Counted from the stretch's first letter, positions 1 through 8,945 are shown. The stretch is 64,000 nucleotides of DNA from Celeribacter marinus (GCF_001308265.1 NZ_CP012023.1:124001-188000); one strand, 5' to 3'. Notes: generated from the letters alone by a model not told the origin. Made by a program: numbers and translations.

Positions 1-52
1 ATTATCTAGAACAGCCCCTTATTTGTTATTAGGATATCTGGGAGGTGGTAGA

Positions 53-448
53 ATGGCGCTTAAGACTGGGGCACTGCTTGCTATACTCGGGGTAGCTTTA
101 GTTGGGGTGTATATGCTCATGACAATGCCACAATTTCTCAATGTCACACCTAAGCCGGTCGTTGCTCACGTGCAGTTAGTGAACAACTGCCCACTGCGCG
201 AAAGCGCCTTTAGGGTGCAAGATTTGACAACGGGTAAGATTACGGCTTTTTCTGGCGGTTATGCCCGCGTAAATACAATCAATACCCATTACTTAACGCT
301 GTCTTTGGCAAAAAAATACGAGGGTGTGGTATTTTCGGGAACCCCCGTGCGCGTCACAGGAAACATGACGCTTACGGCTGACTGTCAGACCTCGGAAAAA
401 GAGAACGCAACATTCCAGTCATTACGTGACTCATTGGGTGGACAATAA
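53..448 (+). CDS. Small single-pass membrane protein, function unknown
   Basis: I do not recognise a family. The start at 53 is chosen over an upstream in-frame ATG at 23 because a strong ribosome site (GGAGGTGG, 41-48) lies 4 bases before it. The 131-residue product opens with a short basic stretch and one hydrophobic segment at about residues 5-25, then a polar, mostly beta-like region. This suggests a signal anchor with a periplasmic domain. Two cysteines, in 'NNCPLRE' and 'TADCQTS', could form a disulfide. It ends 126 bases before the channel gene on the same strand. Only 52 bases lie upstream in the window, so its operon context cannot be judged. Confidence 0.6.
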   Translation: MALKTGALLAILGVALVGVYMLMTMPQFLNVTPKPVVAHVQLVNNCPLRESAFRVQDLTTGKITAFSGGYARVNTINTHYLTLSLAKKYEGVVFSGTPVRVTGNMTLTADCQTSEKENATFQSLRDSLGGQ

Positions 449-574
449 ATGGGGCGTCAAGATAGGGCAAATTCAAAGGATTATCCAAATATCTTGGAGA
501 ACTCATATTTTTTATTATTAGGTGCGAATTTTTGTTAATTAACTCATGCGCTGCTACTGAGGGAGGGTCACGTC

Positions 575-1507
575 ATGGGTACTGCGTACAGACGCATTCA
601 AAACAGATGCGGTACAGTCCTACAGCACGCTAAGCATGGTGACAAAGGCAGTAGATACGTCGACTACTTTTTAGCGACCCTTGTCATCATTAATATTGTT
701 GCGATCGCTTTAGAGTCTGTTGCGTCGATTTACGAACAGTTTGGAGCATATTTAGACGCAATTGAAGCCGTCAGTATTTTAATCTTTTCAGTTGAGTATG
801 TGCTGAGGATTTGGAGCGCACCTTTGCCAATAGCATTGGCGCCTAATTTTTCAGTCCGGCTCAAACAAAGGTGGGCCTACATTACGAGTTTCAACGGTAT
901 CATTGATCTGGTTTCAATACTGCCGTTTTATATCCAAGCCATCTTCCCTTACGTGGATCTACGAATACTTCGCGCATTTCGTCTTTTGCGCATTTTGAAG
1001 CTTTCAAACTATAATTCCGCGCTGGAAGACTTGTTTGAAGCCATCATGGAAGAACGAAGGTCATTCTATGCGGCTTTGTATTTGTTTGTCATCGTGTTTA
1101 TCGTATCTTCCTCACTCATGTATTTTGCCGAACATCGCGTTCATCCTGATGGATTTAAATCTATACCAGGGTCAATGTATTGGTCTTTGATTACACTCAC
1201 CACCGTTGGCTACGGTGATATCACACCCGTTACGGTCGCAGGTAAGATTATTGCATCAACAGCTGCGATATTTGGCGTGATAGTTGTCGCTCTCATCACT
1301 GGGATTGTTGTGTCCTCTTTCAATTCTCAAATGGAGCGGCGCCGCTTGATATTTGAAGATCAGGTGCGATTGTTCTTGCTTGATGGAATCCTCGATAACA
1401 ATGAGGAACGAGCGCTTGAAGTCCTGCGCAAAGAATTTGGGATGTCAAAGCGACGAGCGGATGAACTTGTGCAGCAAGTCAGGGCAACAAAAGCTCACGG
1501 GCCGTGA
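575..1507 (+). CDS. Voltage-gated potassium channel family protein (six TM)
   Basis: Likely inner-membrane K+ channel of the Kv/KvAP type, 310 residues. Visible parts in order: S1 near residues 30-50, S2 near 63-80, S3 near 106-120, an S4-like voltage-sensor helix at about 129-143 with basic residues every third position (R130, R133, R136, R139, K142), S5 near 165-183, and the pore with selectivity filter TTVGYGD at 209-215 followed by S6. The cytoplasmic tail (about 255-310) is charged and has no recognised ligand domain. A ribosome site GGGAGGG (561-567) supports the ATG. It is a lone gene with no clear partner; about 270 bases without a convincing gene follow. The family call is firm, the physiological role is not. 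Confidence 0.88.
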   Translation: MGTAYRRIQNRCGTVLQHAKHGDKGSRYVDYFLATLVIINIVAIALESVASIYEQFGAYLDAIEAVSILIFSVEYVLRIWSAPLPIALAPNFSVRLKQRWAYITSFNGIIDLVSILPFYIQAIFPYVDLRILRAFRLLRILKLSNYNSALEDLFEAIMEERRSFYAALYLFVIVFIVSSSLMYFAEHRVHPDGFKSIPGSMYWSLITLTTVGYGDITPVTVAGKIIASTAAIFGVIVVALITGIVVSSFNSQMERRRLIFEDQVRLFLLDGILDNNEERALEVLRKEFGMSKRRADELVQQVRATKAHGP

Positions 1508-1780
1508 GGAGGTAGCTTCAGACAGGAGGCGCTCATTTGTTTAAGCGGCAGCTCCGACAGGCATCCACGTTATGTTTCTTGAGAATGGGAGTGCAACTAT
1601 TTCTTGTGACCGAAACCCTTCCCCCGTTTTTGTCAGAGGTATTGGGCAAGCATGTCTCGGGAAGGGAATGAGATATGTCCTGTGCTTTGGTTGCGCCGCC
1701 AAACGGAACTCAACAGCACCCGCGAGGCCAGAACGGATATCAACGCTATGTGAAGCCTTCAAGCCAAAAGACAACTGATA

Positions 1781-2248
1781 TTATCTATCCGATACAAGGC
1801 GCACCGCCAAACGTTGCTCGGGGAAGAAACGTCCATAGCTCTCGCCTGTCATGAAGCTGATACTCCAACGGTTGCGCGGTGCCACCCAGTTCTTACTTGA
1901 CGTCCAATAAGGCTCTGCAGCCGTGTTGGGAAACAGTACAGAATCAATTTTTGTACCGTAACAGGTGTCGCAGACAAGCGTTTGCAACTCTGATTTTGTG
2001 GGCAAGCGCCAGCTGCCCCCAAGCTGAGTGTTGGCTTGTGCAATGGCCTGTTCAATCTCATTATAATTCAGGCGTTGTGCCTCTCCAATGCAGGTTAGCT
2101 TGTCTGGTTGCCATCTTTGCCCTAAACTACAGCGTAACCAACTTATTTTTTGCACCAGGTCGTCTATAATGTGTCCGCGGGCGTAATACTGAGCCGAAGC
2201 TGGCTGACAGGCCAATATAGCTATAATAGCAAAAACAAAGCGCAACAT
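1781..2248 (-). CDS. Secreted DUF1566/Lcl-type domain protein
   Basis: A 155-residue exported protein. The ATG at 2248 is preferred because it has a GGAG site just upstream and begins the signal peptide directly (MLRFVFAIIAILACQPASA, cleavage expected before QYYARG). The mature part carries the DUF1566 signature: 'WRLPTKSELQTL' followed by a CDTCYG cysteine pair, 'PYWTSSKN' and a C-terminal 'RLAVRLVSD'. DUF1566 domains occur in bacterial surface or secreted proteins and resemble formylglycine-enzyme/C-type-lectin-like folds; the function of this one is unknown. It is divergent from the stator operon across about 200 bases. Confidence 0.72.
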   Translation of the reverse strand: MLRFVFAIIAILACQPASAQYYARGHIIDDLVQKISWLRCSLGQRWQPDKLTCIGEAQRLNYNEIEQAIAQANTQLGGSWRLPTKSELQTLVCDTCYGTKIDSVLFPNTAAEPYWTSSKNWVAPRNRWSISFMTGESYGRFFPEQRLAVRLVSDR

Positions 2249-2395
2249 AGTTTTCTCCGCGGTGTTGTGGCATTTCAATTAAAACAGTAAATTGCAAGAT
2301 TTGAGCCAGAGTTTGACATACTGCATTTCTAATACCATTAAATAGTTTATAAATCTTAAAATAAAAGCTGAACCGCTCAATGCCTGAGGGCAAGT

Positions 2396-2411
2396 TGGCA
2401 TGAAAGTTGAC
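2396..2411 (+). promoter_or_regulatory. Weak sigma-54-like promoter candidate before motA
   Basis: TGGCATGAAAGTTGAC has the -24 GG and the 10-base spacing, but the -12 dinucleotide is GA rather than GC. It lies 36 bases before the motA ATG. A TAAAAGCT...GCCTGAGG pair slightly upstream also loosely resembles a sigma-28 site. Neither is convincing alone. Confidence 0.3.
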
Positions 2412-2446
2412 AGTAATCTTAAGAATTTGACGAAAAGGCACAGTTT

Positions 2447-3208
2447 ATGGATCTGGCATCACTGATTGGACTTATTGGCGCGATTGGCATGATTGTCGGC
2501 GCGATGCTGTCGGGTGGGGGGCTTGGCGCATTTATTGATGTGCCATCAATTCTCATCGTGTTTGGGGGCACTTTTTTTGCGGCAATGTATACAGCACCGT
2601 TACCTGTTTTTTTGGGTAGCTTTGGAGCTATGGCGAAAACATTCTTGCCGCCTGTGAAGAAAATGGACGAAATGATCGAGCGCATGATCGAGCTTGCTAC
2701 TATCGCGCGCAAGGACGGTATGATGGCGCTGGAGGGGCAACAAGTTCCGGACAAATTCTTTGAGAAAGGCCTTCAAATGTTGGTTGATGGCGCGGATGAG
2801 GGCAAGCTTGTTAAACAGCTCAATCAAGAGATTAAGTCGATGAAAGTGCGTCATGAGCAAAATCAGGGGTGTATCAAGGCCTGGATTGACCTTGCCCCAG
2901 CGATGGGAATGATTGGAACACTGGTGGGCCTAGTTTTGATGCTGGGAAACATGGCCGACCCCAAAGCTATTGGTCCGGCGATGGCGGTTGCTTTGTTGAC
3001 TACGCTATACGGCGCGTTCATTGCGAACGTGCTGTTTATGCCCATGCAGACCAAGCTCGAAGGTTACACCGCTTACGAAGTAACTTACCGGCAAATGGTG
3101 ATTGAGGGATTGCGCGGGATCGCGCGCAGCGAAAGCCCACGAAACATTCAAGACCAGATGGCAGCAAACCTGCCACCAAAGCTGCAAGCTAAACTTGAAG
3201 CTGCTTAA
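2447..3208 (+). CDS. motA: Flagellar motor stator protein MotA/PomA
   Basis: Inner-membrane stator subunit that, with the next gene, forms the ion channel driving flagellar rotation. At 253 residues it is the usual length of the PomA branch. Two N-terminal membrane helices (about 4-25 and 30-50, with 'PSILIVFGGTFFA') are followed by a cytoplasmic loop with charged residues for rotor contact (about 70-145) and two C-terminal helices. The segment 'LAPAMGMIGTLVGLVLML' is typical of the MotA/TolQ/ExbB family. It is followed after 47 bases by motB, an obvious pair. Membership is firm. Sequence style is closer to sodium-type PomA than to enteric MotA, but the coupling ion is not proven. Confidence 0.92.
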   Translation: MDLASLIGLIGAIGMIVGAMLSGGGLGAFIDVPSILIVFGGTFFAAMYTAPLPVFLGSFGAMAKTFLPPVKKMDEMIERMIELATIARKDGMMALEGQQVPDKFFEKGLQMLVDGADEGKLVKQLNQEIKSMKVRHEQNQGCIKAWIDLAPAMGMIGTLVGLVLMLGNMADPKAIGPAMAVALLTTLYGAFIANVLFMPMQTKLEGYTAYEVTYRQMVIEGLRGIARSESPRNIQDQMAANLPPKLQAKLEAA

Positions 3209-3255
3209 CCAGTGCCGTCGAGAGTTTGAAATGCTGAGCTTTTAAGGAGTAAACC

Positions 3256-4479
3256 ATGGCCGACGCAGTCGATATGGAAACAGAACAGGAAGAGGAAGAA
3301 TGCCCAAAGTGTCCTCCAGTCGGGGCGCCCGCGTGGATGGCAACATTTGCCGACATGGCGACTTTGTTGATGGCGTTCTTTGTTTTGATCTTGTCTTTTG
3401 CTGAGTTTAACACACCGAAGTTTAAAATGATTTCAGGCTCTTTGAAAAACGCTTTTGGTGTTCAAAAAGTTGTGCCTGTGGTCGAACAACCCAAAGGAAC
3501 AACCGTTATTTCTATGGAGTTTAGCCCCTCACCGAGCCCTTCGGTGACACAAGAAATGACACAGGAAACCACTGAGGTGCAGAAGCCTGAAGTCCAGGTT
3601 GATAGTAAGCAAGAAGATGCCGTGGATGGCGATAAGAATGATGATTTCGGTCAGCAGGAAGGCTCTGGCAACGCTGGGGAGACAGAGGGGCAAAAAACGG
3701 CTGCAGAAATGAACGCCGCTGAGCTTGGTGAAGCGTTGAAAGAAGCTATTGCCAGTGGCGATGTCTCTGTTGAAATGATGGGCGAGAACGTTGTGATCAA
3801 CTTCCCATCGGATAGCATCAAGGAAAAAGACTTGCCAAGTTTGCTTGAGGATACACTTGCGGCTTTGGCTGAAGCACGCAATGCAAGCGGACAGGCTGAG
3901 AGTGAGGTATTGTTTGGAGGGTTGGAGCAGCAGCTTAAGGAATTATCCGAAGCTGCGAGTGCCGACCGTGACAGTACTGGCCCATCAGAGCAAACAATTG
4001 TCGAGCAACAGCAAGAGCAAGCGGCGATACAAAGTGCTACCTTAACTCAAGATCGCTTGGCTATCGCGCTTGTCGAAGAGATTTCTCAAGGCTTGGTTAC
4101 AGTTGAGCAGCGTGAAGGCTCAGTCTTTGTGACTGTTGGTGCGGGGGGAGCGTTTCCTTCGGGTTCAGCTGATCTCACACAAGCTGCAAATGAAATTTTG
4201 AGCCGCGTTGCATTTGCTTCGATGGAGGGGGACAGCGAAGTCACTGTAACGGGACATACAGATGATGTGCCGATTTCAGATGGAGCTTTGTTCCGTGATA
4301 ACTGGGATTTGGCCGCGGCGCGTGCGGCGAGTGTTGTCCAATCGATGCAAGCGACCGGTCTTGTGGCCCCCGGAAAAATGAAAGCGGTTAGCTTAGGCGA
4401 AACAGCTCCTTTGGAGAGCAATGCTACCCCTGAAGGACGCGAAAAGAACCGCCGGATTGAAATTGAGATCAGCTATTAA
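3256..4479 (+). CDS. motB: Flagellar motor stator protein MotB/PomB
   Basis: Stator partner with a peptidoglycan-binding OmpA-like domain. The N terminus has the PomB-like motif 'CPPVGAPAWMATFADMATL'; the transmembrane helix spans about residues 31-50 and carries the ion-binding aspartate D33. A long acidic, low-complexity linker (about 85-260) makes this 407-residue protein longer than most MotB proteins. The OmpA-like domain (about 290-405) shows 'VTVTGHTDDVPI', 'NWDLAAARA' and 'REKNRRIEIEI'. A ribosome site AAGGAG at 3244-3249 fits the ATG. Its close spacing to motA implies co-transcription. Confidence 0.92.
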   Translation: MADAVDMETEQEEEECPKCPPVGAPAWMATFADMATLLMAFFVLILSFAEFNTPKFKMISGSLKNAFGVQKVVPVVEQPKGTTVISMEFSPSPSPSVTQEMTQETTEVQKPEVQVDSKQEDAVDGDKNDDFGQQEGSGNAGETEGQKTAAEMNAAELGEALKEAIASGDVSVEMMGENVVINFPSDSIKEKDLPSLLEDTLAALAEARNASGQAESEVLFGGLEQQLKELSEAASADRDSTGPSEQTIVEQQQEQAAIQSATLTQDRLAIALVEEISQGLVTVEQREGSVFVTVGAGGAFPSGSADLTQAANEILSRVAFASMEGDSEVTVTGHTDDVPISDGALFRDNWDLAAARAASVVQSMQATGLVAPGKMKAVSLGETAPLESNATPEGREKNRRIEIEISY

Positions 4480-4548
4480 TACTGACGTTCTTAACAGATC
4501 GATATTCGCGTCGTTTAAGATGATATGGTGAGGAAGGAGACGAAAGCG

Positions 4549-6168
4549 ATGACGGTAGATTATCTAAGCACGCTCAATTCAAAAGGTTCGGGCCTCAACA
4601 TTACGCAATTGGTGGGAAGTATTGTTGATGCTGAAATTGAGCCTGCGAAGGCGCTTGTGAACGATAAATCAAGCGCCAATGACCTTTCTGTATCAGAAGT
4701 GGGCATGATGCGTTCGCGGATGAGCGCCTTGCAGACTGGGCTCCAAAGTGCGGGCACAGGGGGGCTATTTAAACTACAGAGTTCTAACGACGCTGTGTCG
4801 ATGACAGTGACGGATAGCAGTGCGTTGAGCCCTGGTGTTACGCAGATTGGCGTGACGCAGTTGGCCAGTGTCCAGGTGTTGGAGTTTAGCGGCTATAGCG
4901 CGGCGGACGCCACTCTGAGCGCAGGTACATTAACAGTGGAGGTTGGCGTCTGGGAGAATGGCACTTTCAGCGCTAACGGCGATCTGGACTCACGTATCAT
5001 TACATTAAGCAGTTCGAGCACCTTGAGTGATCTGGCAGCAGAGCTTGATGGGCTTGATGGCATAACGGCCCAAGTTGTTGATAAAGGGAATGGGACATTC
5101 TCGTTAAGTGTGGTGTCGAAGATGGGCAAGGAAAACGCCTTGCGTTTCACCGCGTCAACGGGTGGACCAGTTGATTTTGACACAACGGATGGCACAAACG
5201 AGGTAACGGCTGCTAGTAACGCAAAAATCGTGCTGAACGGCATCACGCTGGAGCGCCCTAGCAACAGTTTGAGCGACATTATGCCAGGCATTGAGCTGAC
5301 GCTTGCATCGGTGACGAGCAGTGCGGTAAACTTGAACATCATACAAGACAGGGTCGGCGCAACGGCGCAACTGCAGGCTTTGGTCTCCGATATTAACACT
5401 TTGCGCAGTTATCTGGATACGGCGACAGCACGGGGCCTCAATGGCGCTGCCCCAGGCGCCTTGGTGGGAGATGCGGGTATTGCGGCAATTAAGCGGGAGC
5501 TTTCGGCTCTGACGACTGCGCCTCTGAACGGATTTGGCAGTGAGCCGCTATATCTTTCTGAAATTGGTGTGCGGACTGAGCTGGATGGAACTTTGAGTTT
5601 GGATGAAGAACGTCTGAACTATATGTTTGAAAATGCTCCTGAAAAATTTCAGGCTGTTTATCAATCTCTAAATACAATCGAGCAGAGCAATTTGAGCCTT
5701 AGCTTTGGCCTCAAGTCGCAGCCCCCAGAAGGCGTTTATAATTTTGTTTATGATTCTGATATTGAAGCTGCCACGATAAACGGACAGGCTTTGTCTTCGC
5801 GCACCAATAGTGAGGGCCAACTGGAATTCTACCGCTTGACGGGTGATTTTGACGGTATCACAATTAAGGTTTTAGAGGGCGTACCCTTGGACAGCCAAGT
5901 CTATATAGGTGTCTCGCTTGTTGATAAGTTATCCAATTATTTCGAGGATGTATTGGGAAAGCAAGGCGAGATCTCGGCCAAAGAGACCTATTTTAGAGAA
6001 AAAGCGACTGAGTATACCGAGGCTTTGTCTGACTTGGATGAACGTGCTGTGGTGCTGGAAGCGCGTGAATTAAAGCGATTTGCCAAAATGGAGCAGATGG
6101 TCACGCAGTTGAAGTCTACAGGGGAATATATCACCACCATGATGGACGCTTGGAACAAGTCTGATTGA
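4549..6168 (+). CDS. fliD: Flagellar filament cap protein FliD (HAP2)
   Basis: Filament cap that helps flagellin polymerise at the tip. The ATG at 4549 sits 8 bases after AGGAAGGAGA and is preferred to an upstream in-frame GTG or ATG, giving 539 residues. The N-terminal D0/D1 region has the FliD pattern: 'GLNITQLVGSIVDAEIEPAK', serine/threonine-rich central domains ('NGTFSLSVVSKMG', 'NAKIVLNGITLERPSN'), then the C-terminal coiled coil ('YTEALSDLDERAVVLE') and 'MEQMVTQLKSTGEYI'. It follows motB by about 70 bases on the same strand and converges with the sigma-54 activator. FliD is missing from many alphaproteobacterial flagellar sets, so its presence fits a gamma-type system. Confidence 0.88.
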   Translation: MTVDYLSTLNSKGSGLNITQLVGSIVDAEIEPAKALVNDKSSANDLSVSEVGMMRSRMSALQTGLQSAGTGGLFKLQSSNDAVSMTVTDSSALSPGVTQIGVTQLASVQVLEFSGYSAADATLSAGTLTVEVGVWENGTFSANGDLDSRIITLSSSSTLSDLAAELDGLDGITAQVVDKGNGTFSLSVVSKMGKENALRFTASTGGPVDFDTTDGTNEVTAASNAKIVLNGITLERPSNSLSDIMPGIELTLASVTSSAVNLNIIQDRVGATAQLQALVSDINTLRSYLDTATARGLNGAAPGALVGDAGIAAIKRELSALTTAPLNGFGSEPLYLSEIGVRTELDGTLSLDEERLNYMFENAPEKFQAVYQSLNTIEQSNLSLSFGLKSQPPEGVYNFVYDSDIEAATINGQALSSRTNSEGQLEFYRLTGDFDGITIKVLEGVPLDSQVYIGVSLVDKLSNYFEDVLGKQGEISAKETYFREKATEYTEALSDLDERAVVLEARELKRFAKMEQMVTQLKSTGEYITTMMDAWNKSD

Positions 6169-6187
6169 GGTGAGGTGTTTGATTCAA

Positions 6188-7291
6188 TCAAGCGTCTTGT
6201 TTTTTATCGATCACCAGCTTTTTCATTTTTTCAATCAAGGTTGTGCGCCCAATGCCAAGCTTGTCAGCTGCGTGGCTGACCATTCCGTCGGTGACGCTGA
6301 GAGCCGCTTCAATTAAAACGACTTCAATGTCGCGCAGGTGCCCGCGCAAATCTATATCGTCATAGTGCGAAAACCAGGGTTTATAGTCTTCTGGTTTTGG
6401 CGGCTCTGTCATGAAATCTGCAAATTCGGGGCTTGGGTTTCCGAACAAGTCGCTTGTTGCTTCCCATAGAGAATCTTGCTCGGCAGGCACGAGCTCGCTT
6501 GGGAGACGTAGAGAGAGCAGGTTTTCACGCACATGTTGCCCGGTTACCTCGCGGCCATCAAACAAGGCGAAAGCCCGTTCGATAACATTGCGCAACTCTC
6601 GCACGTTGCCTGGCCAATTGTAAGACAACAGAGCTTTTTGGGCGCTATCAGAAAAAATTGGTGGCTTACACGATGCGTCACGCGCGTACCTTTTGGAGAC
6701 CAATGCATTGAGCAGAAGAATAATATCTTCAGTTCGGTCAGCGAGAGCTGGAACCACAATTGGAAAAACATTTAGACGATAAAAAAGATCAGCGCGAAAG
6801 CTTCCGGCTTCTACCATGTCCAATAGGTTTTTATGCGTTGCGCAGACCAGTCTGAGATTAAGTTTCACATCATCATTCCCCCCGACGCGCTGCACTGTGT
6901 GGTTTTCAAGAACACGCAGAAGCTTAGTCTGTAGACTTAGGGGCATGTCACCTATTTCATCTAGAAATAGAGTGCCGTCGTGTGACTGTTCAAATCTTCC
7001 AGTACGCCGTCTATCGGCACCTGTGAATGCACCTTTTTCATATCCAAACAGTTCAGATTCCATCAGTTCTGCTGGGATCGCGGCACAATTCACAGCTACA
7101 AGTTTGCCGGTGCGCCCACTGTCTTCATGCAATGCCTGCGCAACAAGCTCTTTGCCAGCTCCTGTGGGGCCAGTTACCAAAACTGGCCCAAAAGAGGGTG
7201 CTATGGTTTCTATCAAGCGCTTCATTTGCTGAGTTGCGGGAGCTGTCCCGACTATAATCTTAGAGGTAGCCGAGCGTAACTCTTGGGGCAT
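6188..7291 (-). CDS. Sigma-54-dependent transcriptional activator of flagellar genes (no receiver domain)
   Basis: AAA+ enhancer-binding protein expected to open sigma-54 promoters, related to the FlrC/FleQ group by context. From the ATG at 7291 (367 residues) the Walker A is GPTGAGKE at about 41-48, the sigma-54 contact loop GAFTGA at about 87-92, and the Walker B 'GTLFLDEIG' at about 106-114. A Fis-type helix-turn-helix ends the protein ('AADKLGIGRTTLIEKMKKL'). Only about 15-20 residues precede the AAA+ domain, so there is no receiver or GAF sensor; activity must be set by another protein, or by synthesis. A TTG at 7312 is an alternative start without a visible ribosome site. Good sigma-54 promoters lie at 12.1 kb. 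The exact orthologue name is uncertain. Confidence 0.87.
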   Translation of the reverse strand: MPQELRSATSKIIVGTAPATQQMKRLIETIAPSFGPVLVTGPTGAGKELVAQALHEDSGRTGKLVAVNCAAIPAELMESELFGYEKGAFTGADRRRTGRFEQSHDGTLFLDEIGDMPLSLQTKLLRVLENHTVQRVGGNDDVKLNLRLVCATHKNLLDMVEAGSFRADLFYRLNVFPIVVPALADRTEDIILLLNALVSKRYARDASCKPPIFSDSAQKALLSYNWPGNVRELRNVIERAFALFDGREVTGQHVRENLLSLRLPSELVPAEQDSLWEATSDLFGNPSPEFADFMTEPPKPEDYKPWFSHYDDIDLRGHLRDIEVVLIEAALSVTDGMVSHAADKLGIGRTTLIEKMKKLVIDKKQDA

Positions 7292-7492
7292 AGTTTGAGG
7301 TCCGTATGACAATTGGATTTTAGCTATCTTTGAAAAAAATCTAACTATTATATACTTAAATTTCTAATGATATTTGTTGTTTTGAGAAGTAAAAAATAAT
7401 TTTTTGGAGGTATTTAACTGCGTTATATTAATATGCTAACATGTAACTGTTACTCAAGTCTACTTTAGTTTGGGGACGGCAGAGAGCGAACA

Positions 7493-7882
7493 ATGACACC
7501 TGGAAAATCGACAGCTTTGGTGCCCGTTTCAGGCACGAAGAACACTTTGGCAAAGCATGGCTCGCGCCTTCGCGCTCAGCCTTTATTGGCTGGCGAAGAT
7601 GTAACGCTTCATAATCGTGAAGAGGTGCGTAAGCAACTACCAGATATTCTGGGCAGGGCTCTGGCCCGTGCTTGGCTTGACCCAGAATTTGAGCACCACT
7701 TCAGCACAAGGCCTTTGGTCGCGCTGGAAGATGGTGGTGTGCATTTACCGTCAACCATGCTGATAGAAGTCACAAAGTCGGTAGCTGATCGGCCGAAGAT
7801 AGTGGTTTATGAGCAACAGCCAGGATCAAAGTTTAAGTCGCGCGTTCTGTATCTTCAGCTGGTGATGGTGGCTGGAAAGTGA
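7493..7882 (+). CDS. Unknown protein with a nitrile-hydratase-alpha/NHLP-leader-like segment
   Basis: A 129-residue protein with no signal peptide or membrane segment. I do not recognise it as a named flagellar gene. Residues about 57-105 resemble by eye the NHLP leader/nitrile hydratase alpha pattern: an 'ALARAWLDPEFEHHF' block (compare A-x-A-W-x-D-P-x-F), then P-x-x-AL, a 'GVHLP' turn and a beta-rich end with 'PKIVVYEQQP'. The resemblance may be short-range only. The gene follows a 180-base AT-rich gap, reads away from the sigma-54 activator, and its stop overlaps the start region of the Sel1-type gene, so the two are probably co-translated. The start is the first ATG after a GAGAG-type site. 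Confidence 0.55.
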   Translation: MTPGKSTALVPVSGTKNTLAKHGSRLRAQPLLAGEDVTLHNREEVRKQLPDILGRALARAWLDPEFEHHFSTRPLVALEDGGVHLPSTMLIEVTKSVADRPKIVVYEQQPGSKFKSRVLYLQLVMVAGK

Positions 7883-7884
7883 CT

Positions 7885-8532
7885 ATGTCGGCTATATTTT
7901 TTCGAAATGGTGCTTTAGCTTTCCTCTTATGCCTGAGCGCACCTGAACCTGCATTTGCGATGGACGAAGACACAGATGCCGCGTTTGATCTGGCGGTGGA
8001 GGCGGTGCACGCGCATAACTACTCCGAAGCCATTGAGGGTTTTCGCCCACTTGCCGAGCATGGAGCCGCAGATGCGCAATTTAACATGGCCTTGTTGCTA
8101 AAAGCGGGTTTGGGGCAGCCTCGCAACTATCTTGAAGCATATTACTGGGCTGTATTGTCTGATTTGGGTAGCGAGCGAAGAGCGAAAGCGTTGGTATCTG
8201 AGTTATCAGATTTTCTACCAGTTGAAGCGCGCGAGGGGGTTTATAACCGGTTGCTCGAGCGTCTTGAAGGGCAGTTGGAGGCGTCAGAGCGCTCTGCGAT
8301 TATGAAATATGCGCGTTTGAATGCCGAGTTTTTGGAAGAGCCTAACTTAGAGCAGGCATATATTTGGTATTCCATCGCGCAAGCGCTTGGCATCCATGGT
8401 GGTGCTGCTGGTAGCGCGGATTTATCTGACCAACTTGAGCCTGACGCATTAATTGCGGCTCAGACGAAAGCAGCAGATGCTTTCAGTGCTTCATTGTTCT
8501 CGCAACCAACAGCATCCTCTGTTTCTGAGTGA
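7885..8532 (+). CDS. Exported Sel1/TPR-repeat protein in the flagellar cluster
   Basis: A 215-residue exported protein with signal peptide 'NGALAFLLCLSAPEPAFA' and Sel1/TPR-like helical repeats: 'FRPLAEHGAADAQFNMALL' then 'NYLEAYYWAVLSDLGSERR', and near the C terminus 'NLEQAYIWYSIAQALGIHG'. Sel1 proteins are scaffolds. The Vibrio motor protein MotX is a secreted Sel1-repeat protein of similar size, so a MotX-like stator-ring role is conceivable here beside Pom-like stators, but this is inference from context. The ATG at 7885 is used; a GTG at 7879 overlapping the previous stop is equally possible. It converges with the DUF2802-like gene. Confidence 0.65.
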   Translation: MSAIFFRNGALAFLLCLSAPEPAFAMDEDTDAAFDLAVEAVHAHNYSEAIEGFRPLAEHGAADAQFNMALLLKAGLGQPRNYLEAYYWAVLSDLGSERRAKALVSELSDFLPVEAREGVYNRLLERLEGQLEASERSAIMKYARLNAEFLEEPNLEQAYIWYSIAQALGIHGGAAGSADLSDQLEPDALIAAQTKAADAFSASLFSQPTASSVSE

Positions 8533-8540
8533 TCTTCAGC

Positions 8541-8945
8541 TTAGGTGAGGGGATTTGCGGGATCAGGTGACTTTTTTGAATGAAAGCGGACGATGGCGCT
8601 GATATCAATTGCAGAAAGGCCTGTCTCACGCGCGATGTTCTCAGAGCTCACCCCTAGTTCTGCAAGTGCGATCGCCTCCTCAAAGCTCTTCTGCGCTGGT
8701 CTGACAACGGGCTCTACTTTTACATGCTCTTCTTTCAATTGTCTCGTGCTGATAGATTTGATTTCGTTGCGCAAAGTGTTGACGGCACAACCCACAGTTT
8801 GTTCTGTCTGCACGTGGGTTTTTGCGATGCTTTTATTGAGACGACCATAAAGTCCTAATGATACCAACACGTTTAGAAAGGTTAGCGTAACTGCAAAGGC
8901 TACGATAAGGAAAGTGTCTTGTGTCAGTAAGGCTTGGGTCATCAT
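8541..8945 (-). CDS. Single-pass membrane protein, DUF2802-like, end of flgM-flgN operon
   Basis: A 134-residue protein with an N-terminal membrane helix ('FLIVAFAVTLTFLNVLVSLG'), a coiled-coil middle and a C-terminal helical motif 'AIALAELGVSSENIARETG' followed by 'LSAIDISAIVRF'. This matches the DUF2802 layout known in gammaproteobacterial flagellar/chemotaxis operons: an anchor plus a DNA-binding-like C-terminal helix pair. Start: ATG at 8945, 7 bases after AGGAG; a second ATG follows at once. It is the last gene of a leftward run flgM, flgN, this gene. The role is unknown. Confidence 0.6.
   Translation of the reverse strand: MMTQALLTQDTFLIVAFAVTLTFLNVLVSLGLYGRLNKSIAKTHVQTEQTVGCAVNTLRNEIKSISTRQLKEEHVKVEPVVRPAQKSFEEAIALAELGVSSENIARETGLSAIDISAIVRFHSKKSPDPANPLT

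Noticed and set aside
1541..1778. Two overlapping short readings on opposite strands after the K+ channel gene
   Set aside because: Neither has a family motif or a good ribosome site; they mirror each other and look like chance readings.
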